Shown: in pieces, positions 9,744 through 19,923 of the stretch | How the letters are laid out: every line of letters starts with the position of its first letter | Position numbering within the stretch: position 1 is the stretch's first letter | NCBI GenBank assembly: GCA_030704615.1 | Contig: CM060731.1 | Location: 95,834,756 to 95,894,755, forward strand | Source: Takakia lepidozioides | Lineage: Eukaryota > Streptophyta > Takakiopsida > Takakiales > Takakiaceae | Length of the DNA stretch: 60,000 bases | Reading direction: 5' to 3' | Program-made: the position numbers and the translations under genes | The notes under the pieces: generated by a model | The model's input: only the letters and a program-made list of their open reading frames with translations | What the model was told of the DNA's origin: nothing | Databases searched by the model: none

Positions 9744-12700
9744 ATGAAGAGAGTGAGAGGAATGGAGGAAATCAGGGTGAAGAGCACCACAATTCTGCAG
9801 AAACAAACGATGGCTACCCCACAGGCGATAAAGATACTGAAGGAGCTGAGATTGGAAGGATTGCAAAGCATGGATTGGACACTACACCATAGACAGTACA
9901 TGTTACAATTTTTGCAGAACTTTGAGCCAAAGACAGGAACAACAACGGTGAAGGGAGTTGAATTAATGATTACTCCCCTATACCTCCAGCAATTGTTTCG
10001 ATTGCCAGAAGGTCATGTGTATGTGGAGGAACACAGAGAAAGACTGCAAATAGGGGATTTATTCCAAGAAGGGAGTTTCTTTAAAACTCAGGGTTATGCT
10101 TGTACCAAAGCTGTGTACCCAGGGTTAAAAGACATAGGCCAAGTATTGAACGTTCTGATTGCCCTGAAACAGAACCAACAATATTTGAGCAGATCCTTCA
10201 CAGAGGAAATCCTCAAAGGCTTGAAGGGACAAGAGGTACCATGGGCGGACATAATGTACAACGCACTGGTAGAGGAGATGAAAAGATTACAAGGTACTAC
10301 CGCAAAATCTCCTATCATAGTGTCTGGCCCAATCATTGCTCAAATAATCCTTAGTTCTGGCATACTTAATGCACAAGAAAGGAAGGAAATGGGAGTGTTT
10401 GAGCCAGAAACAACTGCAATGGAAGAGCAAGGCTCTTCACACAGTGAGGGTGGACTAGCAGCACAACCCGAGACTAAGAGGCAGAGAAGGGGAAAGACTG
10501 TAGTGGCGGATCCACTGGCTTCACGGATTCCGCATGATAATGTTTCCCAAGCTCATGACCAGGGAGGGGCACAGCAGCACAAAAGAATGTTATTACTGGA
10601 AGCAGGACCTTCAGAGAGGGAGGAAGAAGTTACTTCTGCATCACAACCAACACAGCCACTTGAACGACTTGTCACAAGGTCACAAGTTATCCATGCAGCT
10701 CAACCCGAAATAATAGATTTGGAAAGTGAAGGGATAGATATTCCAACTACAGAACAGATAGTGGCGGAAATAGAGAAAGGGGACCTTCTCTATGAATATT
10801 CTGGTCTGGTCAAGCAGACAGAAATCCCAGAGGTGCAACAGTTGCCCAAGAGAAATCCTGAGGTACATATAATGCACACACCTGTGTCGGAGGTACCACA
10901 GGCGGAAGGCCATGACACTGTAGCACCGGTCATAAATGAAGTAGTTCAGGAAGAAAATCCGGTGGGACAATGGTCTGAATGGTTAGTGAGACATCATACT
11001 GTTGAAGATCGGGAGGAACAGCAGCAACCTCACCATGATGACCCTCAACAGGCAATGCTGATGAATTCCATAGGCAGGACACTTAATTTGTTGGGGACTT
11101 ATGTCAAAACCCATGTTCCAATTACCCAATTGACAGCCTTGAAAGAAGAACTCAGGAAGGAGTTTGAGGCTCGACTTGCCACTGAGTGTTCAAACAAGGT
11201 CGATGAAGAGGTCACTCTCAAGATGAAGCAGGACTTGGCCAATACAGAAATGGCTTTGCAATTGGCCAAGCAACAATTGATTGAGGCAGGCCTCGCGCAA
11301 GACCAGTTGCACGAAGCACATAAGCAACAGCTATACCAAATGCAGGTGCAGCATGAAAGCAAGTTGCAAGAACTGAATGCACTACATACGGAGTTGCAGA
11401 CAGTGCATAACAGGATGGCGATACAATGTGCTACATTTACAACTATGCTTGACCAATCAACAAAAGAAATAAACAGTCAAGCGGAAAAATGTACGAAGGC
11501 AGAAGAAGAGAATGTGGAACACATGAAGCTCATTGTCGATATGAAGAATACAATCTGTCGCAATGAAGATACTTTCAAGCAATACAGGCAGATGGAAGCT
11601 GAGAATGAGAAATACATCGTGGAGTTGCAACAAACCATCGTGGCCAATAGAAATGAAATCGCGGTCAGTAACAAGGCTTCGAAAGAAGCCAATAATCTAC
11701 TTGCTGCCTATGCGCAATTGGTTGAGCCACAGGCGAAGCGCATGAAGGCTTTACAACAGCAGTTGGAATTGTATAAGCTAAGAGAGGAGCAAACTCTCAG
11801 GGGAACCACAAGCAGCTTGGTGGATAACAGCCTTATGCAGGTCTGGTTAGCACAAGGGCCAGTAGAGGGCAAAAGCCCACGGAAGCTCACCCAAAGCGAG
11901 ATGAATGAGCTCAGACTGCAGGTGCAGAACATTGCCACAACTACTATAGACAATGTCTATAGTAGGATAGCAGAGTTACAAGAGGATGTAGACGGACTCC
12001 AGACTCAAGTGGAAGACCTCACTTCAAACATCGACCAAAGAGTCTATATCCCTCAGGAACAGCTAATGGCTTCTTATTTGCAAGCCAGAACTCTGGCTTT
12101 TCAGTCTTCACAGGAGGTGCAGGAGATGCCAATGGTACAGGAACCAGTACCACCACCACCACAACAGGTCAGTGTACCAGTAGCTGAACCTGTGGTTACT
12201 ACAACCACACCACAGCCACCACAGCCGGAGGTATGGGGCAATGCAGCTTTTAACCCACCTAAAACTCCAGCTGCCAGGGAGTACAGTAGGGCTATGATTA
12301 TGCCCTTCAACCAAATTCCCATCATGTTGGATTTGGCTTGGAAAGAATTTAGTCCTCCGCAGTCATTCGCACATTACTACCAAATCATGCGTATTTGGCT
12401 GCCAGTGGCAACCAGGACTAAAGTTCTTCCAAACAATCGACATATTGAAGATCATCACTTTGCACAATACTGGCACGAGGCAGGTACCATGTTGAGGGAA
12501 TTGGTTGCTTTCCAGGTTGTACATGGACTCATTTATACCAAGACCAAGGAGATAGCAAGTATTGTCATGGGGTGCGGGCTATACTACGCTGCTTGTTTCC
12601 TGATACGTTACCACATAGAGCAACAAAAGATGCAAGCACGCTTTCAAAGTTACTCCAGTGGAGATCATTGGGTATTACCTTCGGTGCCACCTCATATGTA

Positions 12701-13295
12701 CCTATATGACCCAAAAGTTATGATACAAAAGGATTCTCAAATTCGTTCATGGTTTCAAGCAGCCTGCAACAATTTGTCAACACAGAAATTCGGACTTGAT
12801 GACATTTTCTATAAGGGACATATCGCATGGAAATACTTGCACGCGGCACCAGTAATTGGTACCCCACTCATCTGGACAGACAAGGAGCTCAGTGTCTACA
12901 CCAATTTTGCTGTTCAACGGTTACACCAGGTTGTAAAATGCAAACTTCCAGACATGGTAGGACAGCATTGTATGCCCCAGATGATTCCACAAAAAGTTCG
13001 AAAATTAAAACACCTGAGAGGCGATGAGGATTCTGATACAACTGTTTCTTCACAAAATTCTTTTGACATGGGAGAAGACTATGCAATTCAGATGGAAGAG
13101 AAGAAACAAAGGGGATCTCCTATGCCGGAAAGATTACCTCGATATCAACCTCCAGAAGGCCTCACTTATCCAGGTAGTGATCAACCATCTCCATCAACCA
13201 GAGACAGACCTCGGGCTCGTACACACAGCCCACCACGAAACTCTCAACGTCAACAAGGTGCTCACTCACAAAGGGTTGCTACTCGGAAACAGTAA
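9744..13295 (+). CDS. ORF2: long coiled-coil protein of unknown function (copy A)
   Basis: An open frame of 1,183 codons from the ATG at 9744. The frame is also open upstream to about 9621 without an ATG. Layout: an N-terminal globular part with FRLPEGHVYVEEH and SPIIVSGPIIAQII (residues about 50-215); an acidic, low-complexity linker; a long heptad-rich coiled coil (about 455-690) and a second short one (about 740-765); a proline-rich hinge; a conserved C-terminal globular domain rich in aromatics (about 832-1080); and a Ser/Arg/Pro-rich basic tail. I see no signal peptide or convincing membrane segment. It lies after integrase, where Athila-type elements carry an env-like ORF, but nothing here looks like an envelope. 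All the ORF2 copies retained in the window conserve it, so it is likely an element protein. The function is not recognised. Confidence 0.8.
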   Translation: MKRVRGMEEIRVKSTTILQKQTMATPQAIKILKELRLEGLQSMDWTLHHRQYMLQFLQNFEPKTGTTTVKGVELMITPLYLQQLFRLPEGHVYVEEHRERLQIGDLFQEGSFFKTQGYACTKAVYPGLKDIGQVLNVLIALKQNQQYLSRSFTEEILKGLKGQEVPWADIMYNALVEEMKRLQGTTAKSPIIVSGPIIAQIILSSGILNAQERKEMGVFEPETTAMEEQGSSHSEGGLAAQPETKRQRRGKTVVADPLASRIPHDNVSQAHDQGGAQQHKRMLLLEAGPSEREEEVTSASQPTQPLERLVTRSQVIHAAQPEIIDLESEGIDIPTTEQIVAEIEKGDLLYEYSGLVKQTEIPEVQQLPKRNPEVHIMHTPVSEVPQAEGHDTVAPVINEVVQEENPVGQWSEWLVRHHTVEDREEQQQPHHDDPQQAMLMNSIGRTLNLLGTYVKTHVPITQLTALKEELRKEFEARLATECSNKVDEEVTLKMKQDLANTEMALQLAKQQLIEAGLAQDQLHEAHKQQLYQMQVQHESKLQELNALHTELQTVHNRMAIQCATFTTMLDQSTKEINSQAEKCTKAEEENVEHMKLIVDMKNTICRNEDTFKQYRQMEAENEKYIVELQQTIVANRNEIAVSNKASKEANNLLAAYAQLVEPQAKRMKALQQQLELYKLREEQTLRGTTSSLVDNSLMQVWLAQGPVEGKSPRKLTQSEMNELRLQVQNIATTTIDNVYSRIAELQEDVDGLQTQVEDLTSNIDQRVYIPQEQLMASYLQARTLAFQSSQEVQEMPMVQEPVPPPPQQVSVPVAEPVVTTTTPQPPQPEVWGNAAFNPPKTPAAREYSRAMIMPFNQIPIMLDLAWKEFSPPQSFAHYYQIMRIWLPVATRTKVLPNNRHIEDHHFAQYWHEAGTMLRELVAFQVVHGLIYTKTKEIASIVMGCGLYYAACFLIRYHIEQQKMQARFQSYSSGDHWVLPSVPPHMYLYDPKVMIQKDSQIRSWFQAACNNLSTQKFGLDDIFYKGHIAWKYLHAAPVIGTPLIWTDKELSVYTNFAVQRLHQVVKCKLPDMVGQHCMPQMIPQKVRKLKHLRGDEDSDTTVSSQNSFDMGEDYAIQMEEKKQRGSPMPERLPRYQPPEGLTYPGSDQPSPSTRDRPRARTHSPPRNSQRQQGAHSQRVATRKQ

Positions 13296-13296
13296 A

Positions 13297-13333
13297 CCGT
13301 GAGGACACGGCTTTTTGAGGGGGGAAGGGGTAA
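13297..13333 (+). promoter_or_regulatory. Hairpin and polypurine tract before the 3' LTR (copy A)
   Basis: CCGTG at 13297-13301 pairs with CACGG at 13306-13310 around an AGGA loop. A purine-rich tract (GAGGGGGGAAGGGG then TAA) follows, directly before the LTR. The tract would prime plus-strand DNA synthesis. The hairpin is identical in copies B and C. Confidence 0.8.
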
Positions 13334-14278
13334 TGTTAGAGGACTGTAGGGGACTTAGACACTTATACGGGATCTGTAGGGTACCCTTAATTTTTGCACA
13401 GACTGAGACAAACAGGAACCTTAGGGGTGACAGCAGCGCACTGTAGAGGGGGGTTACATAGCCCACACAGCCGACACAGCAGTCACAGCCCACACAGCCA
13501 ACACAGCCCGTCACAGTCGTCACAGCCCACACAGCCGTCACAGTCGTCACAGCCCACACAGCCCACACAGCCCGTCACAGTCGTCACAGCAGACACAGCC
13601 CACACAGCCAGTCACAGCCCGACACAGCCAAACACAGCCAGTCGCCGCTTGACACAGCTGTCACGATAATAGGGAACGAAGAGTAGGACAGGGAACGACT
13701 GTGGGGAACAACACCAGTGAAGGGAACATGTTAGTTCACATACGACGGTTAGAGAGGGAAACGGTTAGAACCGCGGATAGGAGGATAAAGGGAAGAACGG
13801 GGAATAGGAAGGGGATCATTATTGGGGAGGACTTCGGAGACAGGCGGGAGCGGAGATCAGAGAGCACGATGAAGGAGAAAAGAGGATTAGTAGATGCTTG
13901 TCATATGCAAAGCTAGAGTGATATTGTAGAGCAGATTAGAGACATAATGGCTTCGGCCTGATACCTGATAAATCATAATCTGATACTTATACGATACAAT
14001 CACACTGTGTAGAGAGATCTGAGTGAAGCTGTGGATTGAATGGAGGAGTTAAGGAAACCGATAAATTGATGAAGCAAACTGATACTTAATTATCAATGGT
14101 AAGGTAGCTAAGATGAATGCGGAAAAGGAAACAAATAGGAAACACCCCCATGATACACTAGCTGTAGGTCATGACTGATTGTTCTGCGCGGGCTGAGTAC
14201 TTAGAGATTTCCAACTCTTCTATCTTGGAGTTTCCGCCTCGGATAGCGAAGGGATGGGTGAGTAAAAGCCGCGCGACA
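13334..14278 (+). repeat. 3' LTR of copy A (945 bp)
   Basis: Begins TGTTAGAGGAC and ends CGCGCGACA, so it has the canonical TG...CA ends, and aligns end to end with both LTRs of copy B. It carries a CACAGCC/GTCACAG minisatellite at about 13455-13655. The distal part (about 13920-14278) is nearly invariant among copies and probably holds the promoter and R region. The right flank is the interrupted LTR of element E. Confidence 0.93.
13455..13655 (+). repeat. CACAGCC minisatellite in the LTR (copy A)
   Basis: Short imperfect repeats of CACAGCC with 2-4 base spacers (CACACAGCC, GTCACAGTC and similar). Copy number and order differ between LTRs, which accounts for much of their length variation. 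Confidence 0.85.
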
Positions 14279-14415
14279 GCCTCCGCCTCCTTGAGTGCCT
14301 TGGGCACTCAAGGGTGCTTCAGCCCCCCGTATCTATCGCTGCCGCTGCCCCCACCACAGGGGCAGCCCCTCATGTGTCCCGACCCCCCCTGCCCTCAAGG
14401 CAAAGGGCCGCGACA
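14279..14415 (-). repeat. 3' LTR fragment of element E
   Basis: Matches 20518-20653 of the 5' LTR almost base for base, with one extra C in a run and a few substitutions. The match ends with CGCGACA at 14415, the outer LTR end. The remainder is displaced by copy A. Confidence 0.9.
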
Positions 14416-15319
14416 CACACCCCTACCAATAGGAAGTCGATGTCCTCATCGACTTGTCCATTTTGTAGAAACGAACATCCAAGTTGTGGCGTCCCACATC
14501 AAGGAGTTTGTTTCCGTACCATGGCGTCCCATGGCAAAGAACCAAACCCCACACTTGACTCTACTCTCCACTAGCTAGTTCGGTCGACTTCCTCCAAGTC
14601 CCGGCCAAGGGTGGAGCCTCTCCAGCTCCTCCCAGTGCACTCTTCTTGGCCTACTTCAAGGCCAAGGAACGATCCTCCCCGAGGATCGAATCGCCTTACT
14701 GCAACAACATTGCTTGCGACCGCTCATGATGCCGCTTTTGGCATCACCTTGAGCAAGGGTTCCCTGGAACCCTCTTTGACTAGGAAGATAACCTTGAACC
14801 AACCGTGCGCCCCAATCACTACAATTGGGTCCGCCTTGGAATGCTGGCCTGAGGTACGGGAACACGTCGAAGCCGCACTACGACTTTGTCCCGAGGCTAC
14901 ACGATTATAGTACGTGAACGGAAGCACGTAGCTTCCGCGTTAGCCTGCACTACAAGGCAACCCCCTCGGTAGCGCAGTTATAGTACGCGCACGCGCCAGG
15001 TGCGCACTAGCACGTGAACTCCCAAGTAAGGCGCAAGTTTCCTTGCCCCTTGGATGGGGGTCACCCGATTTCGGCACTACGCAAACACACGATTAACCCA
15101 ATTTACCTCTCCCACTTTTATAAGCTAGCATGCATTCTACACACTAGCCAACCATACCATGCATCACCATTCCAAACAAAATAGGACGCACAACATTTGG
15201 AATCCATTTCATTTATAATAAATTTTTGTACAATACAAGTTTTTGTAATCGGATTCCTAAGCTAGCTAAGCCGGGCTAAGCATGCATTTCCTCCCCACGC
15301 TCCAAGGTTGATGTCCCCA
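14416..15319 (-). other. 3' noncoding region, hairpin and polypurine tract of element E
   Basis: About 900 bases between the pol stop and the LTR without a convincing gene. Next to the LTR, read on the minus strand, AAGTCGATG (14455-14447) pairs with CATCGACTT (14442-14434) around an AGGA loop. A purine-rich GGTAGGGGTGTG then abuts the LTR and is the likely plus-strand primer. A smaller hairpin, TTGATG-GGGA-CATCAA, lies near 15307-15322 at the end of pol. Confidence 0.65.
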
Positions 15320-18300
15320 TCAACGTCTCTTCCGCTTTTGAGGTCGCCCTTCGAAAGCTGCAACCGCCTCGGATGCGTTTCCCATTTCTGAGGCACGCAC
15401 CCAAGATGCCTCCACATGATGATAGCCCTTCCATTTGACGAGATACTCCGTTTCTCGGTTCTTGAACCTCCTCGACTTAAGTATTGCCTCCACCTCGTAC
15501 TCAGGTTCATTTTCATGATCCAACAGCATAGGTGGCGGACGCAACACTTGATGCCGATTCGGACGCGCTTCATCTTTGAAGTAAGGCTTCAAAAGGGAGA
15601 CATGGAATACTGGGTGCACCTTGCTGTTTGCCGGCAGCTCCAATTCATACACATCCTCATTCATAACCTTCCGAATGCGAAAGGGTCCCGCATACGGAGG
15701 TACGAACTTCGGACTCACTTCCGGAGGTAGTCGGAAATTCTTGATGTTCAACCAGACCTCTGTGCCTGCCTCAAACTTCACTTCCCTTTGCTTCCGATTC
15801 GCCTGCCTTTCATACCGTTTCCTAGCTTTGGCAATGTTGTACTTTGCGAGCTTCAACAAACGCTCGCGTTCTTCCAGTATCGCCGCTACTGCCGGTTCCT
15901 CAACGTCCTGGGCGGCCCAACTTGTCGGCACCAGGGGTGCTTTTCCATAGACCAATACAAAAGGGGAAACTCCCGTTGAGGAGTGTTCTGTGTTATTATA
16001 ACAGAACTCTGCCGCGTCTAAGTGTTCCACCCAGTCTGTTTGGTCTGCCGACACGTAATTCCGTAGGATCTGTTTCACTACGGAATTCACTCTTTATGTT
16101 TGGCCGTCGGTCGTAGGTTGGAAGGCGGTGCTCATCTTCAGCCTCGTCCCCATCTTCTTCCAAAGTGCCCTCCAAAATTTACTGGTAAACTTTGGATCGC
16201 GGTCCGAAACAATATCCTTCGGGATTCCATGATGCTTTAAGACGTGGGCGAAGTAAAGTCGCCCTGTTTCCTGTGCCGTTGCTGTCTCCTTGGTGGGGAT
16301 GAAATGACCCATTTTACTGAACCTATCCACCACCACCATGATTGCATCGAATCCTTTTGACAGCGGCATAGCAGTCATGAAATCCATCGAGACGCTTTCC
16401 CAAGTCCCCTCTGGAATCGGCAAGGGTTGTAACAGCCCCGCTTGCTTTTTGTACTCACTCCGGTTTTGTTGGCATGTGGTGCATGTCTTGACATACTCCT
16501 CTGCCTCCTCCCTCAGTTTGGGCCAGAAATACTCTTTCTTCAAGAGTGCCGCAGTGCGCTTGGCTCCGCCGTGGCCCGCAAGCGGGCTATCATGGCATTC
16601 TCTCAAGAGGCTATCTCTGATCCCTCCCTTCGGCACGTAGAGACGCTTTTGCTTATACCGGAGCAGTCCATTTTGCAAGTGGAACTGCGATTTAACCCCC
16701 ATCCTCAAGTCCTGCATCACGGACTTCGCCAGCTCATCCTTCCGGATCTTCCTTTGGAGCGCCATCTCGCCCTTGTACACCAACAAGAGCTGCTGCTTTC
16801 TACTTAAAGCATCGGCCACCACGTTGTCTCGTCCCGGTTTGTACTGGATATCCACGTCGAACACCGCCAAAGTATCTTGCCACCTAAGTAGTTTTGGGGA
16901 TAACTTGGGCTGCGTGGAAAAATACTTCACCGTGACATTGTCCGTGAACACCTTCACTGGGTTGGAACCAACATAGTGGCGCCAAAGCTTAAGACAGTGC
17001 ACCACCGCCTTCATCTCTTTTTCGTGCGTCGGCCACCGTCGCTCCACTTCATTCAGTTTCTTACTTTCGTAAGCCACTGGACGTTCATCTTGCATAAGTA
17101 CACCACCAATCGCGAAGTCCGACGCATCTGTATGAATCTCAAATGGACGATCGAACTCTGGGATTTTCAAGACTGGAGCTTCCGCCATCCGCTGCTTCAA
17201 TTCAGCAAAAGCTTGGCCACAAAATGTGTTCCATACCCAGACTTTGGATTTACACAGAAGGTCTGACAGCGGCCCCGCAATCTTGGCGAAATTTCTCACA
17301 TACTTCCGGTAATAGGAGGCGAGTCCTAGGAAGGATCGCACTCCCGGGACCGAAGTCGGAGGCTCCCAGTCCAAGATCGCCCTCACCTTTCTGTCATCCA
17401 TTTTGATCCCATCCTGTGTAATCACATGCCCCAAGAACTCCACTTTTGTGACCCCGAATTCGCACTTTGAAGCTTTGGCATACAGCTTCCCTTCCTGCAA
17501 TTTTTGGAACACCCTTTTGAGGTGCTCCAGGTGCTCCTCCTTTGTTTTCGAGTACACCAAGATGTCGTCGATGTACACGATCACAAAGTCATCCAACCAC
17601 TCCTGGAAAAGGCTGTTCATCAGCATGCTAAATGTCGTTGGTGCATTGGTGAGCCCAAAAGGCATCACCAAAAACTCATATGAACCATACCTTGTCCTGC
17701 ACGCGGTCTTCTCCTCATCTCCTTCCGCCACCCGAATTTGATGATAGCCGGAGCGCAAGTCGATCCGGCTGAAATACTTCGCTCCTGCCAACCGATCGAA
17801 GAGGTCGTCGATCCTTGGCAAAGGGTACCGGTTTTTGATAGTCACCTTATTCAGAGCCCTGTAATCGACACACATCCGCAGCGTCCCATCCTTCTTGTCT
17901 GCAAATAGCACCGGGGCTCCGTAAGGTGACTTACTCGGCCGGATGTACCCCTTTGACATTAGATCCTTGAGCTGAGTCTTCAGCTCGACCAACTCTCTGT
18001 GGCTCAACCGGTAGGGCGCCTTGGCAGGCGGTTCCAATCCCGGTATCACCTCAATCTTGTGGTCAACTCTTCTTCGCGGTGGCAAGCCGCTTGGTAAATC
18101 CTCCGGCATCACATCCTGGTATTTCTCCAAAATCCCCTTGATCCAATCTGGGCTCGGCTCCCCATCGCCTTCTCCTTTCACTTCTCTAATGTAAAGCAAA
18201 AACTGGGGCTCGTGTGCCTCCTCCACGGCCCACTCCCTTGCTGACAGAAGGTTTATTCGCCCTCCCACGGATTTGGGCATTTCCGACACTCGTAAAACCT

Positions 18301-19333
18301 CGCCACCATTCCCACATGGCTGCGTGACCACTCTCTTGCGGCCATCTATGACCGCTCCGGATTTGCTCAAAAAGGTCATCCCCAAAATGAGATCCACTCC
18401 ATCGATCTCGCAGACGGTGAAGTTCTCACGTCCCTCCCAACTCCCCAGTTGAAGAGGAACATCAAACGCCAACCTTGTCGCCAACTGTGGTTCTCCTTTG
18501 GCAGAGCGCACCTCAATAGAGGCCCCCACGTCACTTGTCGGGAGTCCCAACTTTCGCACCGTCGCCGGCGTCATGAAGGAGTGCGATGCTCTTGTGTCCA
18601 CCAACAACGACACGTTAGTTCCGGATATTATCCCATCCACGAACAATAACTGACTCCCTTTACGCAGGGCGCCAGTTTCCTGATACAACTCACAAGAATA
18701 GTTGCCTACCTTGCAAGTCCTGGCGACCACCGCTTCCACCAAGCGACTGATGGTATCTTCCGACAGCTCCGTGGTTGCCCGAGTCATGTTCAATTGACGA
18801 GGTTTTGTGCACTTCTTGGCCATGTGCCCGGGCTCCCCGCAATTGAAACACACTCTATCAAAGGTCGCCTTCTGTCCGCCATAAGCCGCTCCACCCGCTT
18901 TTTCTTTCGAAGCACCGGGTGCCGCCTTGACGTGTGAAGGCCCTCCCTTTGATTTCCACGTGCCATTGTCGCCGCGTGGCCTATCCCACTTCTTTTCCGG
19001 TCGGAAGGAGTCACCTTCCCGCCGGGTCTTCTTGTGGTTCAGCTCCGTACGGCCTTGTCTCTCACCCCTAGGGACATCCGAGAAACATTCAGCCCTCTCA
19101 ATTGCCTCGTTCAAAGTCTTGGGTGGCTTCTCCTCCAACTTCCGCCTGGCCCATGGGGCCAGCCCCGCCACAAAGTTGAAGACCATTTCCGGTTCTGCCA
19201 TGTCCGCGACTTCGAGCAACAACACATTGAAAGCCTGGACATATCCCCGAATGTCATCTGTTTGCTTCAAATTCCTCATCTTGTCCCGGGCAAGCCAGGA
19301 TGCGTTGAGGGGCACAAACTGTCTCTTCATCAA
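15320..19333 (-). pseudogene. gag-pol polyprotein of chromovirus E (one premature stop)
   Basis: Residues from 19333: the gag C-terminal part; CCHC knuckle 162-175 ([14 protein letters not shown]); protease around 246-250, where the usual DTG reads DTR (a G-to-A change); RT with LDLRSGYHQ-like [10 protein letters not shown] near 524 and YIDD at 587-590; RNase H about 720-830; integrase HHCC and core from about 890. A TAA at 16096-16094 falls just after TDGQT, where a glutamate codon of the catalytic TDGQTE motif is expected. The same frame then continues to 15320 with the integrase C-terminal GPF/Y motif (PYAGPFRIR) and a chromodomain (residues about 198-248 of that part, with YLVKWKGY). Chromodomains bind methylated histone H3 and steer integration. 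Confidence 0.9.
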
Positions 19334-19794
19334 TTCCTTGAACCCACTCTAGTTCAAGGTTTCCGGGCTTGGGCCTCGGTCGTGAAGGCGTTTCTGCCAC
19401 CATTGTTGAGCATAGCCCTCAAATAGGTGGGAGCCACTTCCACCCGATCCTCGTCACTCAACTTGGCCGCCCGGAAGTACTGCTCTAGCTCCAGAAGCCA
19501 GGTGTTGAGTGCCTTCCGATTTCAAACGCCCTCGAAGGTGCCGGGTTCCTTAGGCTTCACCTTAAACTTTGCCTTAGTCGAAGTGGCATTAGCCGCCTTC
19601 AACACGTCTTTCAACGTCCCGCCAAACTGCGCCAACAACCCTTCCCAAAAGGCTGCCGGCATGGGAGGCATCTCTTGGTTTGTTGGAGCTCTCAAGGATT
19701 CCTCGGGCTCCGACTCCTCGGATTCCTCCCGCTCCTGAGCGGCCTCGTTTTCGGAAACATTCATCGCTTCCTCAAACGGCCGCCTCGGTGACAC
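19334..19794 (-). pseudogene. gag N-terminal part of element E, frame-broken
   Basis: A start at 19794 opens an acidic N-terminus and then FKVKPKEPGTFEGV, which ends in a stop at 19522. The downstream gag frame resumes only at 19333, so at least one frameshift or stop separates them. The position just after the leader and before the capsid-like region identifies it as gag. Confidence 0.7.
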
Positions 19795-19909
19795 GTCGCT
19801 CCATCGGGCTCACCAGGATCATCATCTTTTGGGCCGTTCCGCTTTCGCTTTGGCTTGCCCGACCCCATGATGAGGCCAATCCCAAGGATGATCGCGTACT
19901 GAACTCTAA

Positions 19910-19921
19910 GCTCTGATACCA
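19910..19921 (-). promoter_or_regulatory. Primer-binding site of element E (tRNA-iMet type)
   Basis: The minus strand reads TGGTATCAGAGC, two bases inside the 5' LTR end. This complements the 3' end of plant initiator tRNA-Met, the primer used by many plant chromoviruses and copia elements. Confidence 0.95.
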
Positions 19922-19923
19922 AG

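Larger units (their letters stand above)
2274..14278 (+). mobile_element. Giant Ty3/gypsy retrotransposon, copy A (5' truncated by gap)
   Basis: Collinear with complete copy B from its position of about 38159 onward. In order it has gag, three CCHC knuckles, protease, RT, RNase H, integrase, a CACAGCC-type minisatellite, a long ORF2, a hairpin, a polypurine tract and a 945-bp LTR ending at 14278. The order RT-RNase H-integrase makes it Ty3/gypsy. The RT active site (FLDD in VFLDDFSVY) and the DGGSG protease recall plant Athila/Tat elements. It sits inside the 3' LTR of minus-strand element E, with GCCTC at 14279 as the expected right-hand target duplication; the left one would be in the gap. 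Integrase and ORF2 are open while gag to RT is broken by many single-base indels. Confidence 0.9.

Noticed and set aside
9744-13295. ORF2 as a retroviral envelope protein
   Set aside because: No signal peptide, no transmembrane anchor, and dominated by cytoplasmic-type coiled coil. Only the position resembles env.
13024-13302. Extra ORFs overlapping ORF2 and pol in other frames and on the opposite strand
   Set aside because: No domain, no independent start context, and they disappear or change in sister copies. They are shadows of the element genes.
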